Origin: UBA1535 sp002323775
GTDB taxonomy: Bacteria; Bacillota; Clostridia; Tissierellales; Sedimentibacteraceae
Direction of reading: 5' to 3'
Assembly (NCBI GenBank): GCA_031993545.1
Contig: DAMAHZ010000004.1
Coordinates: 1 to 64,000, forward strand
Length of the DNA stretch: 64,000 nt
Shown in pieces: positions 51,483 to 60,524 of the stretch. Position 1 is the stretch's first letter, and every line of letters begins with the position of its first letter. The position numbers and the translations under genes were made by a program. Below the pieces are notes generated by a model. It had not been told where the DNA came from, did not search any database, and saw only the letters and a program-made list of their open reading frames with translations.

Positions 51483-52127
51483 ATGATAATAGCTATAGAT
51501 GGACCTTCTGGTGCAGGAAAAAGTACAGTTGCTAAGCTCTTAAGCAAGCAGCTTAATTTTGAATATATTGATACTGGTGCGATGTATAGAGCATTTGCAT
51601 ATAAGCTTTATAAGAATAATTTAAGTATAACGCAGGAAAACATAAGCAAAGTCTTGCTTGAAACTGATATTGACTATGTTGAAAACAATGTTTATTTAGA
51701 TGGTGAAAACGTTGAAGATTACATACGAAATGAAAATATTTCAAAACTCGCCTCTGACATATCAAAGATACAAGCAGTTAGAGAAAAATTAGTAGAGCTT
51801 CAAAGAAAGATTTCAAGCACTAAGGACATTGTACTAGACGGTAGAGATATAACTACTGTTGTCTTTCCAAACGCAGAGTTTAAGTTTTATGTAACAGCAA
51901 GTGCAAAGACTCGTGCTGAAAGAAGATACAGTGAACTTATAAAAAAAGATGAAAAGGTCACCTTAGAAGAAGTTTTGAATGATATAAACAAAAGAGACCA
52001 CAATGATATGACAAGAGAAAATTCACCTCTTAAAATAGCAGATAATGCCATTGTGGTAGATACCTCAGAGTCGTCAATAGAGGAAGTAACAAAAAAACTT
52101 ATTAAGATAATTCGAGGTGATAAATAA
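51483..52127 (+). CDS. cmk: Cytidylate kinase
   Basis: 214 aa. P-loop DGPSGAGKSTVAKLL, DTGAMYRAF and LDGRDITTVVFPNAEFKFYVTAS (landmark DGRDI). Phosphorylates CMP and dCMP. One-nt overlap with plsC. Confidence 0.97.
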   Translation: MIIAIDGPSGAGKSTVAKLLSKQLNFEYIDTGAMYRAFAYKLYKNNLSITQENISKVLLETDIDYVENNVYLDGENVEDYIRNENISKLASDISKIQAVREKLVELQRKISSTKDIVLDGRDITTVVFPNAEFKFYVTASAKTRAERRYSELIKKDEKVTLEEVLNDINKRDHNDMTRENSPLKIADNAIVVDTSESSIEEVTKKLIKIIRGDK

Positions 52128-52717
52128 TGTTTTATGCAATAGCAAGTTCCATAGCAAGGCTAGTATTTTTAGTCATCTTTAGGGTTAAGCTTATTAATGC
52201 AGAAAATTTTAACAATACAAAGGGAAGATGTATAATTTGCTGCAATCATATATCGAATTTTGACCCATTAATATTAGCTTGCTTTACTAAAAGACAGATT
52301 AGCTTTATGGGTAAAAAAGAATTATTTAAGATTCCGGTGCTTAAATCTTTAATAAAATGGTTAAATGTTTTTCCTGTAGACAGAACAGGTGTTACAGTGT
52401 CGTCAATGAAGCATGCGGTTTCCATTTTAAAAGAAGGTAAGGTTCTTGGCATATTCCCAGAAGGCACAAGAGTAAAGAGCTATGATGAAAACAATGCAAA
52501 AGCAGGGATTTCAATGATAGCAAATATGGCTGATTCTTTAATTGTTCCTGTATTTATAAGATCTAAGTACAGACTATTTGGTAAGATTGAAGTAGTATTT
52601 GGAGAGCCGACAAATTATTTTGAGGGAATTGAGGGAAGAATAAATTCTGAAATTCATACACAGATTGGGAAAAAAATATTAAAGGATATATATTCTTTAG
52701 AAAATAGATTAAATTAA
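52127..52717 (+). CDS. plsC: 1-acyl-sn-glycerol-3-phosphate acyltransferase
   Basis: 196 aa. Acyltransferase motif I NHISNFDPL (HX4D), motif II in VFPVDRTG and motif III FPEGTR. N-terminal hydrophobic segment (IASSIARLVFLVIFRV) for membrane association. Makes phosphatidic acid. The cmk-plsC-ispH-rpsA order is a clostridial hallmark. Confidence 0.95.
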   Translation: MFYAIASSIARLVFLVIFRVKLINAENFNNTKGRCIICCNHISNFDPLILACFTKRQISFMGKKELFKIPVLKSLIKWLNVFPVDRTGVTVSSMKHAVSILKEGKVLGIFPEGTRVKSYDENNAKAGISMIANMADSLIVPVFIRSKYRLFGKIEVVFGEPTNYFEGIEGRINSEIHTQIGKKILKDIYSLENRLN

Positions 52718-52774
52718 TAAATTATTGTTAGAATATATACTGTGTATTAGTATAAGAAAGGAATATAAACTATC

Positions 52775-53656
52775 ATGGAAATAATAAAAGCAGAACACAT
52801 GGGATTTTGCTTTGGAGTTAAAAATGCTGTTGATTGTGCTATAAAATCACTGGATGAATTTGGAAAAATATATAGCTATGGAGAGATAATTCATAACAAG
52901 GATGTAGTAGAATTTTTGGCTGACAAAGGTTTACAAGTAATTGATGACAAAGATGCAGCAAGCTTTTCAGAAGACTCCATTGGCAAAATAGATGCCAAAG
53001 TACTAATTCGCTCACATGGCGTATCTAAAAAAATTATAGATTTTTTAGAAGATCATAATCTTGAATATATAAATGCTACCTGTCCAAAGGTCAAAAGTAT
53101 ACATAAAATAGTTAGTAAATATAGCTCTCAAGGTTATGAAATTATAGTTGTAGGTGATAAATCTCATCCAGAGATTATAGGAATAGTAGGTTGGATAGAT
53201 GGCAAATATCATATTGCTGAAAATCTTGAAAAATTAAGACAAATTAATATAGATAAAGAAAAAAAATACTGTTTGGTATGTCAAACAACATTTAATTATA
53301 ATATTTTAAAAGAAATAGTTGAATTTTTGGAAAAAAACGATTATACTAATATAGTGATTAATAATACAATTTGTGATGCTACGCTAAAAAGACAAAAATC
53401 TTGCTATGAAGTAGCTGGAAATTGTGATATAATGCTTGTCATAGGCGGAAAAAACAGCTCAAATACTAAAAAGCTGTATGAAATGTGCAAAGAAAAATGT
53501 GAAAAGACATTTTTAATTGAAAATTATAAGGAAATACCTTATAAATATATTGATAAAAATACAAGGATAGGGATAACTGCAGGAGCCTCCACTCCTGACT
53601 GGGTTATCGAGGAGGTTATACGAAATGTCAGAGAATCAGAACAAAACAATGAATGA
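52775..53656 (+). CDS. ispH: 4-hydroxy-3-methylbut-2-enyl diphosphate reductase
   Basis: 293 aa. Three cluster Cys (GFCFGV, ATCPKV, ICDAT) and active-site EIIHNKDVVE, RSHGV, TAGASTPDWVI. Last step of the MEP isoprenoid pathway. SD AGAAAGG with a 13-nt spacer. The 3' end overlaps rpsA by 32 nt; many clostridia fuse the two. Confidence 0.96.
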   Translation: MEIIKAEHMGFCFGVKNAVDCAIKSLDEFGKIYSYGEIIHNKDVVEFLADKGLQVIDDKDAASFSEDSIGKIDAKVLIRSHGVSKKIIDFLEDHNLEYINATCPKVKSIHKIVSKYSSQGYEIIVVGDKSHPEIIGIVGWIDGKYHIAENLEKLRQINIDKEKKYCLVCQTTFNYNILKEIVEFLEKNDYTNIVINNTICDATLKRQKSCYEVAGNCDIMLVIGGKNSSNTKKLYEMCKEKCEKTFLIENYKEIPYKYIDKNTRIGITAGASTPDWVIEEVIRNVRESEQNNE

Positions 53657-55070
53657 GTTAATGGAAGATTATGGTGTTCTAAAAATTAGAACAGGTGAAA
53701 TCATCAAGGGAGAGGTAATTTCCGTTTCACATGAAACCATATCTGTAAATTTAAACTATAAATCTGATGGAATTTTAACCAGAGATGAATACAGTTATGA
53801 TTTTGTTGAAGATTTAACTAAAGTAGTAAATGAAGGCGACATAATTGAAGCTCAGGTTCTTAAGCTTGGTGATCAAGATGGTAATGTAGTTTTGACAAGA
53901 AAACCAATCGAAGAAGCTAAAATATGGGAATCTTTTGAGAACTTAAAGACAGAAAAAACAGTAGTAGAAATGAAAGTAACAGAAGCATCTGAGTTTGGAA
54001 TATCTGGAAAAGTTAATGGTATTAAGGGATTTGTTCCTAAACACCAAATTTCAGTGAACAGAAATGTTGATCCTTCAGAATACGTTGGAAAAACTCTTAA
54101 AGTTCAAGTTTTAGATACTGTAAATAAAAAAGGAAGAAGACAGCTTGTTTTAACAGCTAGAGATATTGAAAAAGCAGAAAAAGAAGCAAAAGAAAATTTA
54201 GCTTGGGAAACTATAAAAGAAGGCGAAATCTATGACGGAACTGTTAAAAATCTACAAGATTACGGTGCATTTGTAGATGTTAACGGCGTTGATGGATTAC
54301 TTCATATTAATGAAATTTCATGGAATAGAATTAAGCATCCGTCAGAGATTTTAAAAGTTGGCGACAAAATAAAGGTTAAGGTTAGAAGTATAGACCTTGA
54401 GAAGAAAAAATTATCTTTAAGCTACAAAGCAACAATAAAGAGTCCTTGGGCAATATTCTGTGATGAGCATAAGGTTGGAGATATAGTTACTGGTAAGGTA
54501 AGCAGAATTGCTGACTTTGGTGCATTTGTTACTATTGGCGACACAGACTGTTTATTGCACATAAAGGATCTTGCATGGCTAAGAACTGAAAAGGTTACTG
54601 ATGTTGTAAATGTTGGTGATGAGGTTACAGCTAAGATACTAAATATAAGCAAGAAAGAAAGAAAAGTAAGCCTTGGTATGAAGCAATTGGCAGAGCATCC
54701 TTTCGATATTTTCGCTAAAGACTTAAATGCAGGAGATGTAATCCCTGTTAAAGTTACAAGAATATCATTAGAAGGTGTTCATGTTGAAGCTAAGGAAGAT
54801 GTTGATGTGTTCATCCCTATAGCAAAAGTATCAGCTGAAAAATTAACAACACCAGCTAAAGTTGTAAAAGTTGGTGAACTTAAAGATGCAAAAATAACTA
54901 ATATAGATAGAAAAGGCAAAAAATTAGACCTTACATTTATATTAGAGGATAGAAATGACGATGATTTCTCTAACGATAAAGCATCTTATTCTACTCATGA
55001 TGCAAATGAGCAAGAATTTACAATCGGAGAGCAAGTAAAAGGCTTAGAAGATTTATTAAAAAATAATTAA
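53625..55070 (+). CDS. rpsA: Ribosomal protein S1-like, S1-repeat RNA-binding protein
   Basis: 481 aa. Four to five S1 (OB) repeats starting near residues 22, 110, 193, 280 and 365; the clearest are GEIYDGTVKNLQDYGAFVDV and GDIVTGKVSRIADFGAFVTI. ATG 53625 has GGAGG 9 nt upstream inside ispH, confirming a genuine start, not a frameshift of an IspH-S1 fusion. Assists mRNA binding to the 30S subunit. Confidence 0.95.
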   Translation: MSENQNKTMNELMEDYGVLKIRTGEIIKGEVISVSHETISVNLNYKSDGILTRDEYSYDFVEDLTKVVNEGDIIEAQVLKLGDQDGNVVLTRKPIEEAKIWESFENLKTEKTVVEMKVTEASEFGISGKVNGIKGFVPKHQISVNRNVDPSEYVGKTLKVQVLDTVNKKGRRQLVLTARDIEKAEKEAKENLAWETIKEGEIYDGTVKNLQDYGAFVDVNGVDGLLHINEISWNRIKHPSEILKVGDKIKVKVRSIDLEKKKLSLSYKATIKSPWAIFCDEHKVGDIVTGKVSRIADFGAFVTIGDTDCLLHIKDLAWLRTEKVTDVVNVGDEVTAKILNISKKERKVSLGMKQLAEHPFDIFAKDLNAGDVIPVKVTRISLEGVHVEAKEDVDVFIPIAKVSAEKLTTPAKVVKVGELKDAKITNIDRKGKKLDLTFILEDRNDDDFSNDKASYSTHDANEQEFTIGEQVKGLEDLLKNN

Positions 55071-55081
55071 TATTAAATGAT

Positions 55082-55122
55082 ATATTGCTTTGGTATTATC
55101 TTAATTCCAAAGCAATATTTAT
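55082..55122 (+). terminator. Stem-loop after rpsA
   Basis: ATATTGCTTTGG (55082-55093) is complementary to CCAAAGCAATAT (55107-55118), then TTTAT. Terminator or partial terminator before the M42 cluster. Confidence 0.7.
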
Positions 55123-55140
55123 ACATATGGAGGAATAATT

Positions 55141-56190
55141 ATGTCAAAAACAAAGGATTTTTTGTTTGATATATGCAACAGTGCTTTTGTGTCAGGGCAT
55201 GAGCATATTAATGGACAAGTTTTGGAAAAACATTTTTCTGAACTTACTGATGGCTTTGAAAAAGATAAATTAGGCAGCTATATTTTTACAAAAAAAGGAA
55301 GCAATGATAAAAAAATAATGCTTGCTGCTCATATTGACGAGATTGGCCTGATGGTTACTGACATACATGATGATGGATTTTTAAGATTTAGAGCAATCGG
55401 AGGCATAAACCCTGCATCGCTTATAGCACAAGATGTTGTAGTTTTTGCTAAAGAAAAGCTAAGGGGAGTTATAGGTATAAAGCCACCACACATAACAAGT
55501 GCTGCTGAAATGAAAAAGGCTGTCAAAATTGATGATTTATTCATTGATATCGGAATGTCAAAAGAAAAAGCAGAGAAGCTTGTTACAATAGGTGATATTG
55601 TAACGATACATAGAGAGGCTATGTCACTTGAAAATAACATGGTGACTTGCAAAGCGCTTGACAACAGAGCAGGAGTTGCTGTTATGTACGAGGCTGCTAA
55701 GGAACTTCAAAAAATAAGTCATAAGAGCAACATATACTTTACAGCTACTACTCAAGAGGAAGTTGGCTTAAGAGGAGCAACAAGCTCAAGCTATAAAATA
55801 AACCCAGATTTAGCTATAATTTTGGACGTTGGATTTGGAAGCACTCCAGAGCTTTCATCATCTGATACATTTAAAATGGGCAAAGGTGGCGGAATATGCT
55901 TAGGAGCTAACTTTAATCCAAAGCTGACAAAAAAATTAAGAGATGTAGCTAAACAATATAATTATGATACACAATTAGAAATAGCACCAAGCGGAAGCGG
56001 TACTGATGCAATAGCTGTACAGATTGCACAAACGGGAGTTCCATGTGTTCTCGTATCTATACCGCTAAGATATATGCACACTTCTGTTGAAGTAGTCAGT
56101 ATGAGCGATATAGAAAGCATAGGCTCATTGGTAGCTAGATTTATTAATGAGATTGATAATTCTGATTGGGAGGAGATAACATGTTTTTAA
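55141..56190 (+). CDS. M42-family aminopeptidase, paralogue 1
   Basis: 349 aa. Dinuclear metal ligands in AHIDEIGLMV, ALDNRAGVAVM, TTQEEVGLRGA (catalytic Glu pair), ILDVGFGS and YMHTSVE, i.e. a cytoplasmic tetrahedral (TET-like) peptidase or endoglucanase-M homologue. Likely digests peptides in an amino-acid fermenter. Overlaps paralogue 2 by 10 nt. Confidence 0.92.
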   Translation: MSKTKDFLFDICNSAFVSGHEHINGQVLEKHFSELTDGFEKDKLGSYIFTKKGSNDKKIMLAAHIDEIGLMVTDIHDDGFLRFRAIGGINPASLIAQDVVVFAKEKLRGVIGIKPPHITSAAEMKKAVKIDDLFIDIGMSKEKAEKLVTIGDIVTIHREAMSLENNMVTCKALDNRAGVAVMYEAAKELQKISHKSNIYFTATTQEEVGLRGATSSSYKINPDLAIILDVGFGSTPELSSSDTFKMGKGGGICLGANFNPKLTKKLRDVAKQYNYDTQLEIAPSGSGTDAIAVQIAQTGVPCVLVSIPLRYMHTSVEVVSMSDIESIGSLVARFINEIDNSDWEEITCF

Positions 56191-57185
56191 AGGATTTAAC
56201 TTTATTATCCGGAGTATCAGGATGTGAATTCGAAGTAAGAAATTTTATAAAGAAGAAATTGGAAGAAATCGGCTGCGAATATAAGATAGACAAGCTCGGT
56301 AATGTCATAGCACATAATAAGGGCAGTAAAAACAGTAAAAAAATAATGATTGCTGCTCATATGGATGAAGTAGGTCTTATGGTTTCATCTATAGATGATG
56401 GTGGCTTTATCAAATTTAAAACAGTTGGTGGCATAGACAACAGAGTATTAAATTCAAAGCTTGTTGAAATTGGTGAGAAAAAGATACCTGGAGTTATTGG
56501 CTCAAAAGCTATTCATCTTATGAGTGAAGATGAAAGAGGAGCATCAATTCCTGTTAAAAGCTTATACATCGATATAGGAAGCAGCTCTAAGGAATCTACA
56601 GAAGCAAAAGTAAACATTGGCGATTATGTTACATTTAAAAGTGACTATATTGAATTTGGTGACAATTTAATAAAGGCTAAGGCACTTGACGACAGAGTAG
56701 GCTGTAGTGCAATTCTTGAGCTTTTATCAATGAAATTAGATGTTGATTTTTATGCTTGCTTTACTGTAATGGAAGAAGTTGGACTCATAGGTGCTAAAGT
56801 TGCTGCTGATTTGATTGAACCAGATTTTGCAATCGTTTTGGAAGGAACTGTATCAGCAGATATGCCAGAGGTTAAAGCTAAGGATAAGGTAACAGTTGTT
56901 GGACAAGGTCCTGCTGTTTCGTTGATGGATGCTTCGACTATATATAATATGGATGATGTAAACTTTGTAACAGAGTTAGCTAAGAAAAACAATATACCAT
57001 ATCAATATAGAAAAGGTAATTCTGGTGGCAATGATGCAGGAGCAATCCATACTAGAAAAGCTGGATGCAGAGTAGTTGCTTTCTCAGTTCCATGCAGATA
57101 TATTCATTCACCAATAAGTGTTGCAAGTAAAGACGATTATGAAAATGTAGTTAAACTAGCAAAATTAGTTATTGAAAATATTTAA
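56181..57185 (+). CDS. M42-family aminopeptidase, paralogue 2
   Basis: 334 aa from ATG 56181 (GGGAGGAG SD). AHMDEVGLMV, ALDDRVGCSA, VMEEVGLIGA, IVLEGTVSAD (Glu in place of the Asp ligand, common in this subfamily), YIHSPISV. Translationally coupled to paralogue 1. Confidence 0.92.
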   Translation: MFLKDLTLLSGVSGCEFEVRNFIKKKLEEIGCEYKIDKLGNVIAHNKGSKNSKKIMIAAHMDEVGLMVSSIDDGGFIKFKTVGGIDNRVLNSKLVEIGEKKIPGVIGSKAIHLMSEDERGASIPVKSLYIDIGSSSKESTEAKVNIGDYVTFKSDYIEFGDNLIKAKALDDRVGCSAILELLSMKLDVDFYACFTVMEEVGLIGAKVAADLIEPDFAIVLEGTVSADMPEVKAKDKVTVVGQGPAVSLMDASTIYNMDDVNFVTELAKKNNIPYQYRKGNSGGNDAGAIHTRKAGCRVVAFSVPCRYIHSPISVASKDDYENVVKLAKLVIENI

Positions 57186-57213
57186 GAGGACAGGTTAAAA
57201 AAATAATAAATAA

Positions 57214-57289
57214 AGAAAGGATATGCACCGAAGCCCATGTACATATGTTTCATGGCGCTAAATAAAATAGGTGCATGGGCATAATTATG
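57214..57289 (+). promoter_or_regulatory. SD-hairpin-start element, copy C (M42 paralogue 3)
   Basis: AGAAAGG (57214-57220), ATGCACC (57223-57229) perfectly pairing with GGTGCAT (57270-57276), 10 nt, ATG 57287. The same 3' arm can form a competing 10-bp stem: GCCCATGTAC (57233-57242) with GTGCATGGGC (57271-57280), one G-U pair. Inner CCATG/CATGG hairpin also possible. Confidence 0.68.
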
Positions 57290-58270
57290 CAATTTAATAG
57301 TAAATTAATGAATGAACTTTCAGATATAATCTCACCATCAGGCAGAGAGAAAAATGTTCGTGAATACATAGAAAAACAAATCAAGGATTATGTAGACGAA
57401 ATAAAGGTTGACGCTCTTGGAAACCTAATTGCTCGTAAAAAAGGCACTGGCAAAAAAATCATGTTCTCGGCACACATGGACCAAATAGGCTTACTTATAA
57501 ATGATGTAGATGAAAAAGGCTTTATAAAATTTAGTGCAGTTGGCGGACTAAGCCCTCATAAGCTTCTTGATCAAAGAGTAATCTTTGATAATGGAACTCA
57601 AGGTGTTGTATGCCTTGAAAAAATAGATGATTATGGAAAGATGAAGATTAGTGATTTATATTTAGATATCATGGCATTAACAAAAGAAGAAGCAGAAAAA
57701 CACGTTAATATTGGCGATATGTGTGTTGTAAAAACAAATTACTATGAAAATGATGGATTTGTTATGTGTAATGCTTTAGATGACAGAATAGGTTGTTATG
57801 TGTTAATAGAAGCTTTAAGAGCTGGAATAGAGTCAAATAACGATTTGTACTTTGTATTCTCTGTTCAAGAAGAAGTTGGATGCAGAGGAGCAAAAACAGC
57901 AGGTTATGCAATAAATCCAGACCTTTGTATAGCACTTGATGTTACAGCAACTGGAGATACGTTGAGTGGAATAAAAATGGCTGTAAAACTTAATAATGGT
58001 GCGGCAATAAAACTTAGAGATAACTCTATCGTAGTTTCTGAGGAAGTTAAAAATCTTATGACTAACTTAGCTAAAGAAAATAATATCAAATATCAATATG
58101 AGGTATTAGATTTTGGCGGAACTGATTCAGGAGCTGTTCATACAGTAAGAGAGGGAGTTCCAAGTGGAGTTATATCAATACCAAGTAGAAATATCCACTC
58201 TGGAAATGAAATAGTAAGTAAATTTGATGTAAATGAGTGCGTTAAGCTTACAATAGCTTGCAGTAAATAA
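57287..58270 (+). CDS. M42-family aminopeptidase, paralogue 3
   Basis: 327 aa from ATG 57287 (ATG 57275 inside the element would add MGII). AHMDQIGLLI, ALDDRIGCYV, VQEEVGCRGA, ALDVTATGDT and NIHSGNE give a full ligand set. It differs enough from paralogues 1 and 2 to suggest a distinct specificity or older duplication. Confidence 0.92.
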   Translation: MQFNSKLMNELSDIISPSGREKNVREYIEKQIKDYVDEIKVDALGNLIARKKGTGKKIMFSAHMDQIGLLINDVDEKGFIKFSAVGGLSPHKLLDQRVIFDNGTQGVVCLEKIDDYGKMKISDLYLDIMALTKEEAEKHVNIGDMCVVKTNYYENDGFVMCNALDDRIGCYVLIEALRAGIESNNDLYFVFSVQEEVGCRGAKTAGYAINPDLCIALDVTATGDTLSGIKMAVKLNNGAAIKLRDNSIVVSEEVKNLMTNLAKENNIKYQYEVLDFGGTDSGAVHTVREGVPSGVISIPSRNIHSGNEIVSKFDVNECVKLTIACSK

Positions 58271-58286
58271 TTAAATAATTTTCGGT

Positions 58287-58350
58287 AAAGACAAGGACAA
58301 AGACAAGGGAAGTTTCTCTTGTCTTTTGTCACCATAGATACTCTCTTGTC
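58287..58350. repeat. AAAGACAAGG repeats and hairpin before deoC
   Basis: AAAGACAAGG occurs twice in tandem (58287 and 58299 on) and its complement CTCTTGTCTT twice (58316 and 58343 on). GACAAAGACAAG (58296-58307) pairs with CTTGTCTTTTGTC (58318-58330) with one bulge. Confidence 0.65.
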
Positions 58351-58383
58351 TTACTCTAATTTTGAGAAAGGAATTATATTATA

Positions 58384-59088
58384 ATGAAAAATAGTAAAGA
58401 TATTACATTGGAAAAAATATTGTCTTGTGTTGACCATACACTTCTTCTGCAAACTTCCACATGGGAAGAAATAAAAGAAATTTTAGACGATGCTATAAAA
58501 TATAAATGTGCATCGGCATGTATACCTGCAAGCTTTGTGAAAAGAGCTAAGGAGTATGTGGGCAATAATTTACAAATATGCACAGTAATAGGCTTCCCAA
58601 ATGGATATAGCACAAGCTGTGTTAAGGTATTTGAAACAAAGGATGCAATAGCATCTGGTGCAGATGAGATAGACATGGTCATTAATATCGGAGACTTAAA
58701 GGATAAAAGATATGATGAGATATTAAATGAAATAAAACTCATTAAAGAAGCATGCAACGGTAAGATATTAAAGGTAATAATAGAAACATGTCTGTTGACT
58801 GATGAAGAAAAAATAAAAATGTGTCAAATAGTTAGTGAAGCAAAAGCTGACTATATAAAAACTTCAACAGGTTTTTCAAAAGCCGGTGCAACTAAAGAAG
58901 ATGTTAAGCTATTTAGTGAGAACATAGCTCCAGAAGTAAAAATAAAGGCTGCCGGAGGAATAAGCAGCTTAGATGATGCAATTGATTATATAAATTTAGG
59001 CTGTTCAAGACTTGGAACAAGCAGAATTGTTAAAATAGTCAAAGCATCTGAGCAAAATGGCTCATCAAATTCTGAGTCAACGTATTGA
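58384..59088 (+). CDS. deoC: Deoxyribose-phosphate aldolase
   Basis: 234 aa. Catalytic Lys in VIIETCLLTDEEK-containing beta/alpha barrel (LKVIIETCLL) and Schiff-base Lys in YIKTSTGFS; DEIDMVINIGDLK present. Cleaves deoxyribose-5-P to acetaldehyde and glyceraldehyde-3-P. SD AGAAAGG with 12-nt spacer. Upstream of a nucleoside importer, completing the pathway with cdd, pdp and deoB. Confidence 0.96.
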   Translation: MKNSKDITLEKILSCVDHTLLLQTSTWEEIKEILDDAIKYKCASACIPASFVKRAKEYVGNNLQICTVIGFPNGYSTSCVKVFETKDAIASGADEIDMVINIGDLKDKRYDEILNEIKLIKEACNGKILKVIIETCLLTDEEKIKMCQIVSEAKADYIKTSTGFSKAGATKEDVKLFSENIAPEVKIKAAGGISSLDDAIDYINLGCSRLGTSRIVKIVKASEQNGSSNSESTY

Positions 59089-59140
59089 TCTAATACTGGA
59101 TTATATAATATATATAGATTAATTTGTATTATTAAAATAA

Positions 59141-59169
59141 TTGACAAATGGTATTTTTTGTATTATTAT
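59141..59169 (+). promoter_or_regulatory. Promoter of the BMP transporter operon
   Basis: Perfect TTGACA (59141-59146), 17-nt spacer, TATTAT (59164-59169). Confidence 0.75.
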
Positions 59170-59179
59170 ATAATTTACA

Positions 59180-59196
59180 ACAGTACATAGTACTGT
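59180..59196. promoter_or_regulatory. Palindrome at the transcript start of the BMP operon
   Basis: ACAGTAC-ATA-GTACTGT, perfect 7-bp arms, just after the -10 box: a candidate operator for a nucleoside-responsive repressor, or a 5' protective hairpin. Confidence 0.5.
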
Positions 59197-59226
59197 ATAA
59201 ACAATAAAATTGGAGGAACTTTAAAA

Positions 59227-60375
59227 ATGAAAAATTTTAAAAAGGTATTGTCAATAGCTTTAGCTTTTACAATGCTATTGGGAACTGGCTTGTTATTTAC
59301 ATCATGTACTGGCAATAAAGCTGAGATTGCACTTATCACAGATAAAGGAAACATTGATGATAAGTCATTTAACCAAGGCTCATGGGAAGGTGTTCTTGAG
59401 TTTGCAAAAGCAAATAATATTTCACACAAATACTATAAACCAGAAGAACCTTCAGATGCAGGATATTTAGCATCTATAGAATTAGCTATCAAAGGCGGAG
59501 CAAAGGTAGTAGTTACTCCTGGATACTTATTTGAAGTTGCAGTTTATGAAGCTCAAGCAAAATATCCAGATGTAAAATTCATACTTCTTGACGGAGAACC
59601 TCATAGCCCATATCCTGAACCAAAATTTGAAACAAAATCAAATGTTGCAAGTGTTAAGTATGCAGAAGAACAATCAGGATATCTAGCAGGATATGCTGCT
59701 GTTAAAGATGGATATACTAAACTTGGATTTATGGGTGGTATGGCTGTTCCAGCAGTTCAAGCATTTGGATATGGATTCTTACAAGGTGCAGAAGCTGCTG
59801 CTAAAGAGTTAGGTGTAAGTGTTGAAGTGAAATACCACTACACTGGAAACTTTGAAGAAAATGATACAAATAAAGCAACTGCAAAAACAATGTACGAAGG
59901 TGGAACAGAAGTAATATTTGCGTGCGGAGGATCTGTTGGTAAATCTGTTATGGCTGCTGCTGATGAAGCTAAAAAAGTTGTTATCGGTGTTGACGTTGAC
60001 CAAAGATATGATAGTGCAACAGTTATAACTTCTGCAGCTAAAGGCTTAGGAACTTCAGTTGTTCAAGTTTTAGAATCAATTTATAAAACAAATAACTTTG
60101 ACACTGTTTTTGGTGGAACAACTACATATTTCAATGCGTCTAATGGCGGTGTAGGACTTCCTACAGTAGTTATAGGTCAAAAAGACGGCAATGCTTTTGA
60201 TCGTTTCAAGGCTTTCACTAAAGCTGATTATGATTTAGTATTTAATAAATTAGCTAAGGATGAAGTAAAACCTGTTAGAACTATAAAAGTTACAGCTGAA
60301 ACTGGTTATGCAACAGCTGACGAATTAGTTAAAGGTCTTGATTTGAGCAAAGTTTCTGTAACAACAGTACAATAG
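59227..60375 (+). CDS. BMP-family nucleoside-binding lipoprotein
   Basis: 382 aa. Signal peptide with lipobox-like FTSC (Cys near residue 27), then the BMP/PnrA/TmpC fold: ALITDKGNIDDKSFNQGSWEG (landmarks DKSFNQG), FILLDGE, EQSGYLAGYAA, GFMGGMAVPAVQAFGYGF, VIGVDVDQ. Members bind purine or pyrimidine nucleosides. Receptor for the downstream ABC importer. Confidence 0.93.
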   Translation: MKNFKKVLSIALAFTMLLGTGLLFTSCTGNKAEIALITDKGNIDDKSFNQGSWEGVLEFAKANNISHKYYKPEEPSDAGYLASIELAIKGGAKVVVTPGYLFEVAVYEAQAKYPDVKFILLDGEPHSPYPEPKFETKSNVASVKYAEEQSGYLAGYAAVKDGYTKLGFMGGMAVPAVQAFGYGFLQGAEAAAKELGVSVEVKYHYTGNFEENDTNKATAKTMYEGGTEVIFACGGSVGKSVMAAADEAKKVVIGVDVDQRYDSATVITSAAKGLGTSVVQVLESIYKTNNFDTVFGGTTTYFNASNGGVGLPTVVIGQKDGNAFDRFKAFTKADYDLVFNKLAKDEVKPVRTIKVTAETGYATADELVKGLDLSKVSVTTVQ

Positions 60376-60452
60376 TAATAGTTTTATAAACTTCGATAAG
60401 ATATAAAACGTAAGTTATAATTATTTTTAAATTAAAGTTTTCTACAAATAGA

Positions 60453-60483
60453 AAGGGAACAGGCGTTTGCCTTTCCCTTTTTT
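60453..60483 (+). terminator. Intra-operon terminator after the BMP gene
   Basis: AAAGGG (60453-60458) pairs with CCCTTT (60476-60481), inner AGGC/GCCT, followed by a T run. Probably partial, giving excess binding protein over the transporter. Confidence 0.75.
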
Positions 60484-60524
60484 ATTAATTTAAGCAAGGC
60501 TAATAATAAATTATGGAGGTTAAG

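Noticed and set aside
53600..53660. Frameshifted IspH-S1 fusion
   Set aside because: rpsA has its own ATG with a good SD, and ispH ends in a normal C-terminus; they are two overlapping genes.
59100..59226. Purine riboswitch ahead of the BMP operon
   Set aside because: The leader is too short after the promoter and lacks the three-way junction core and conserved loop bases.
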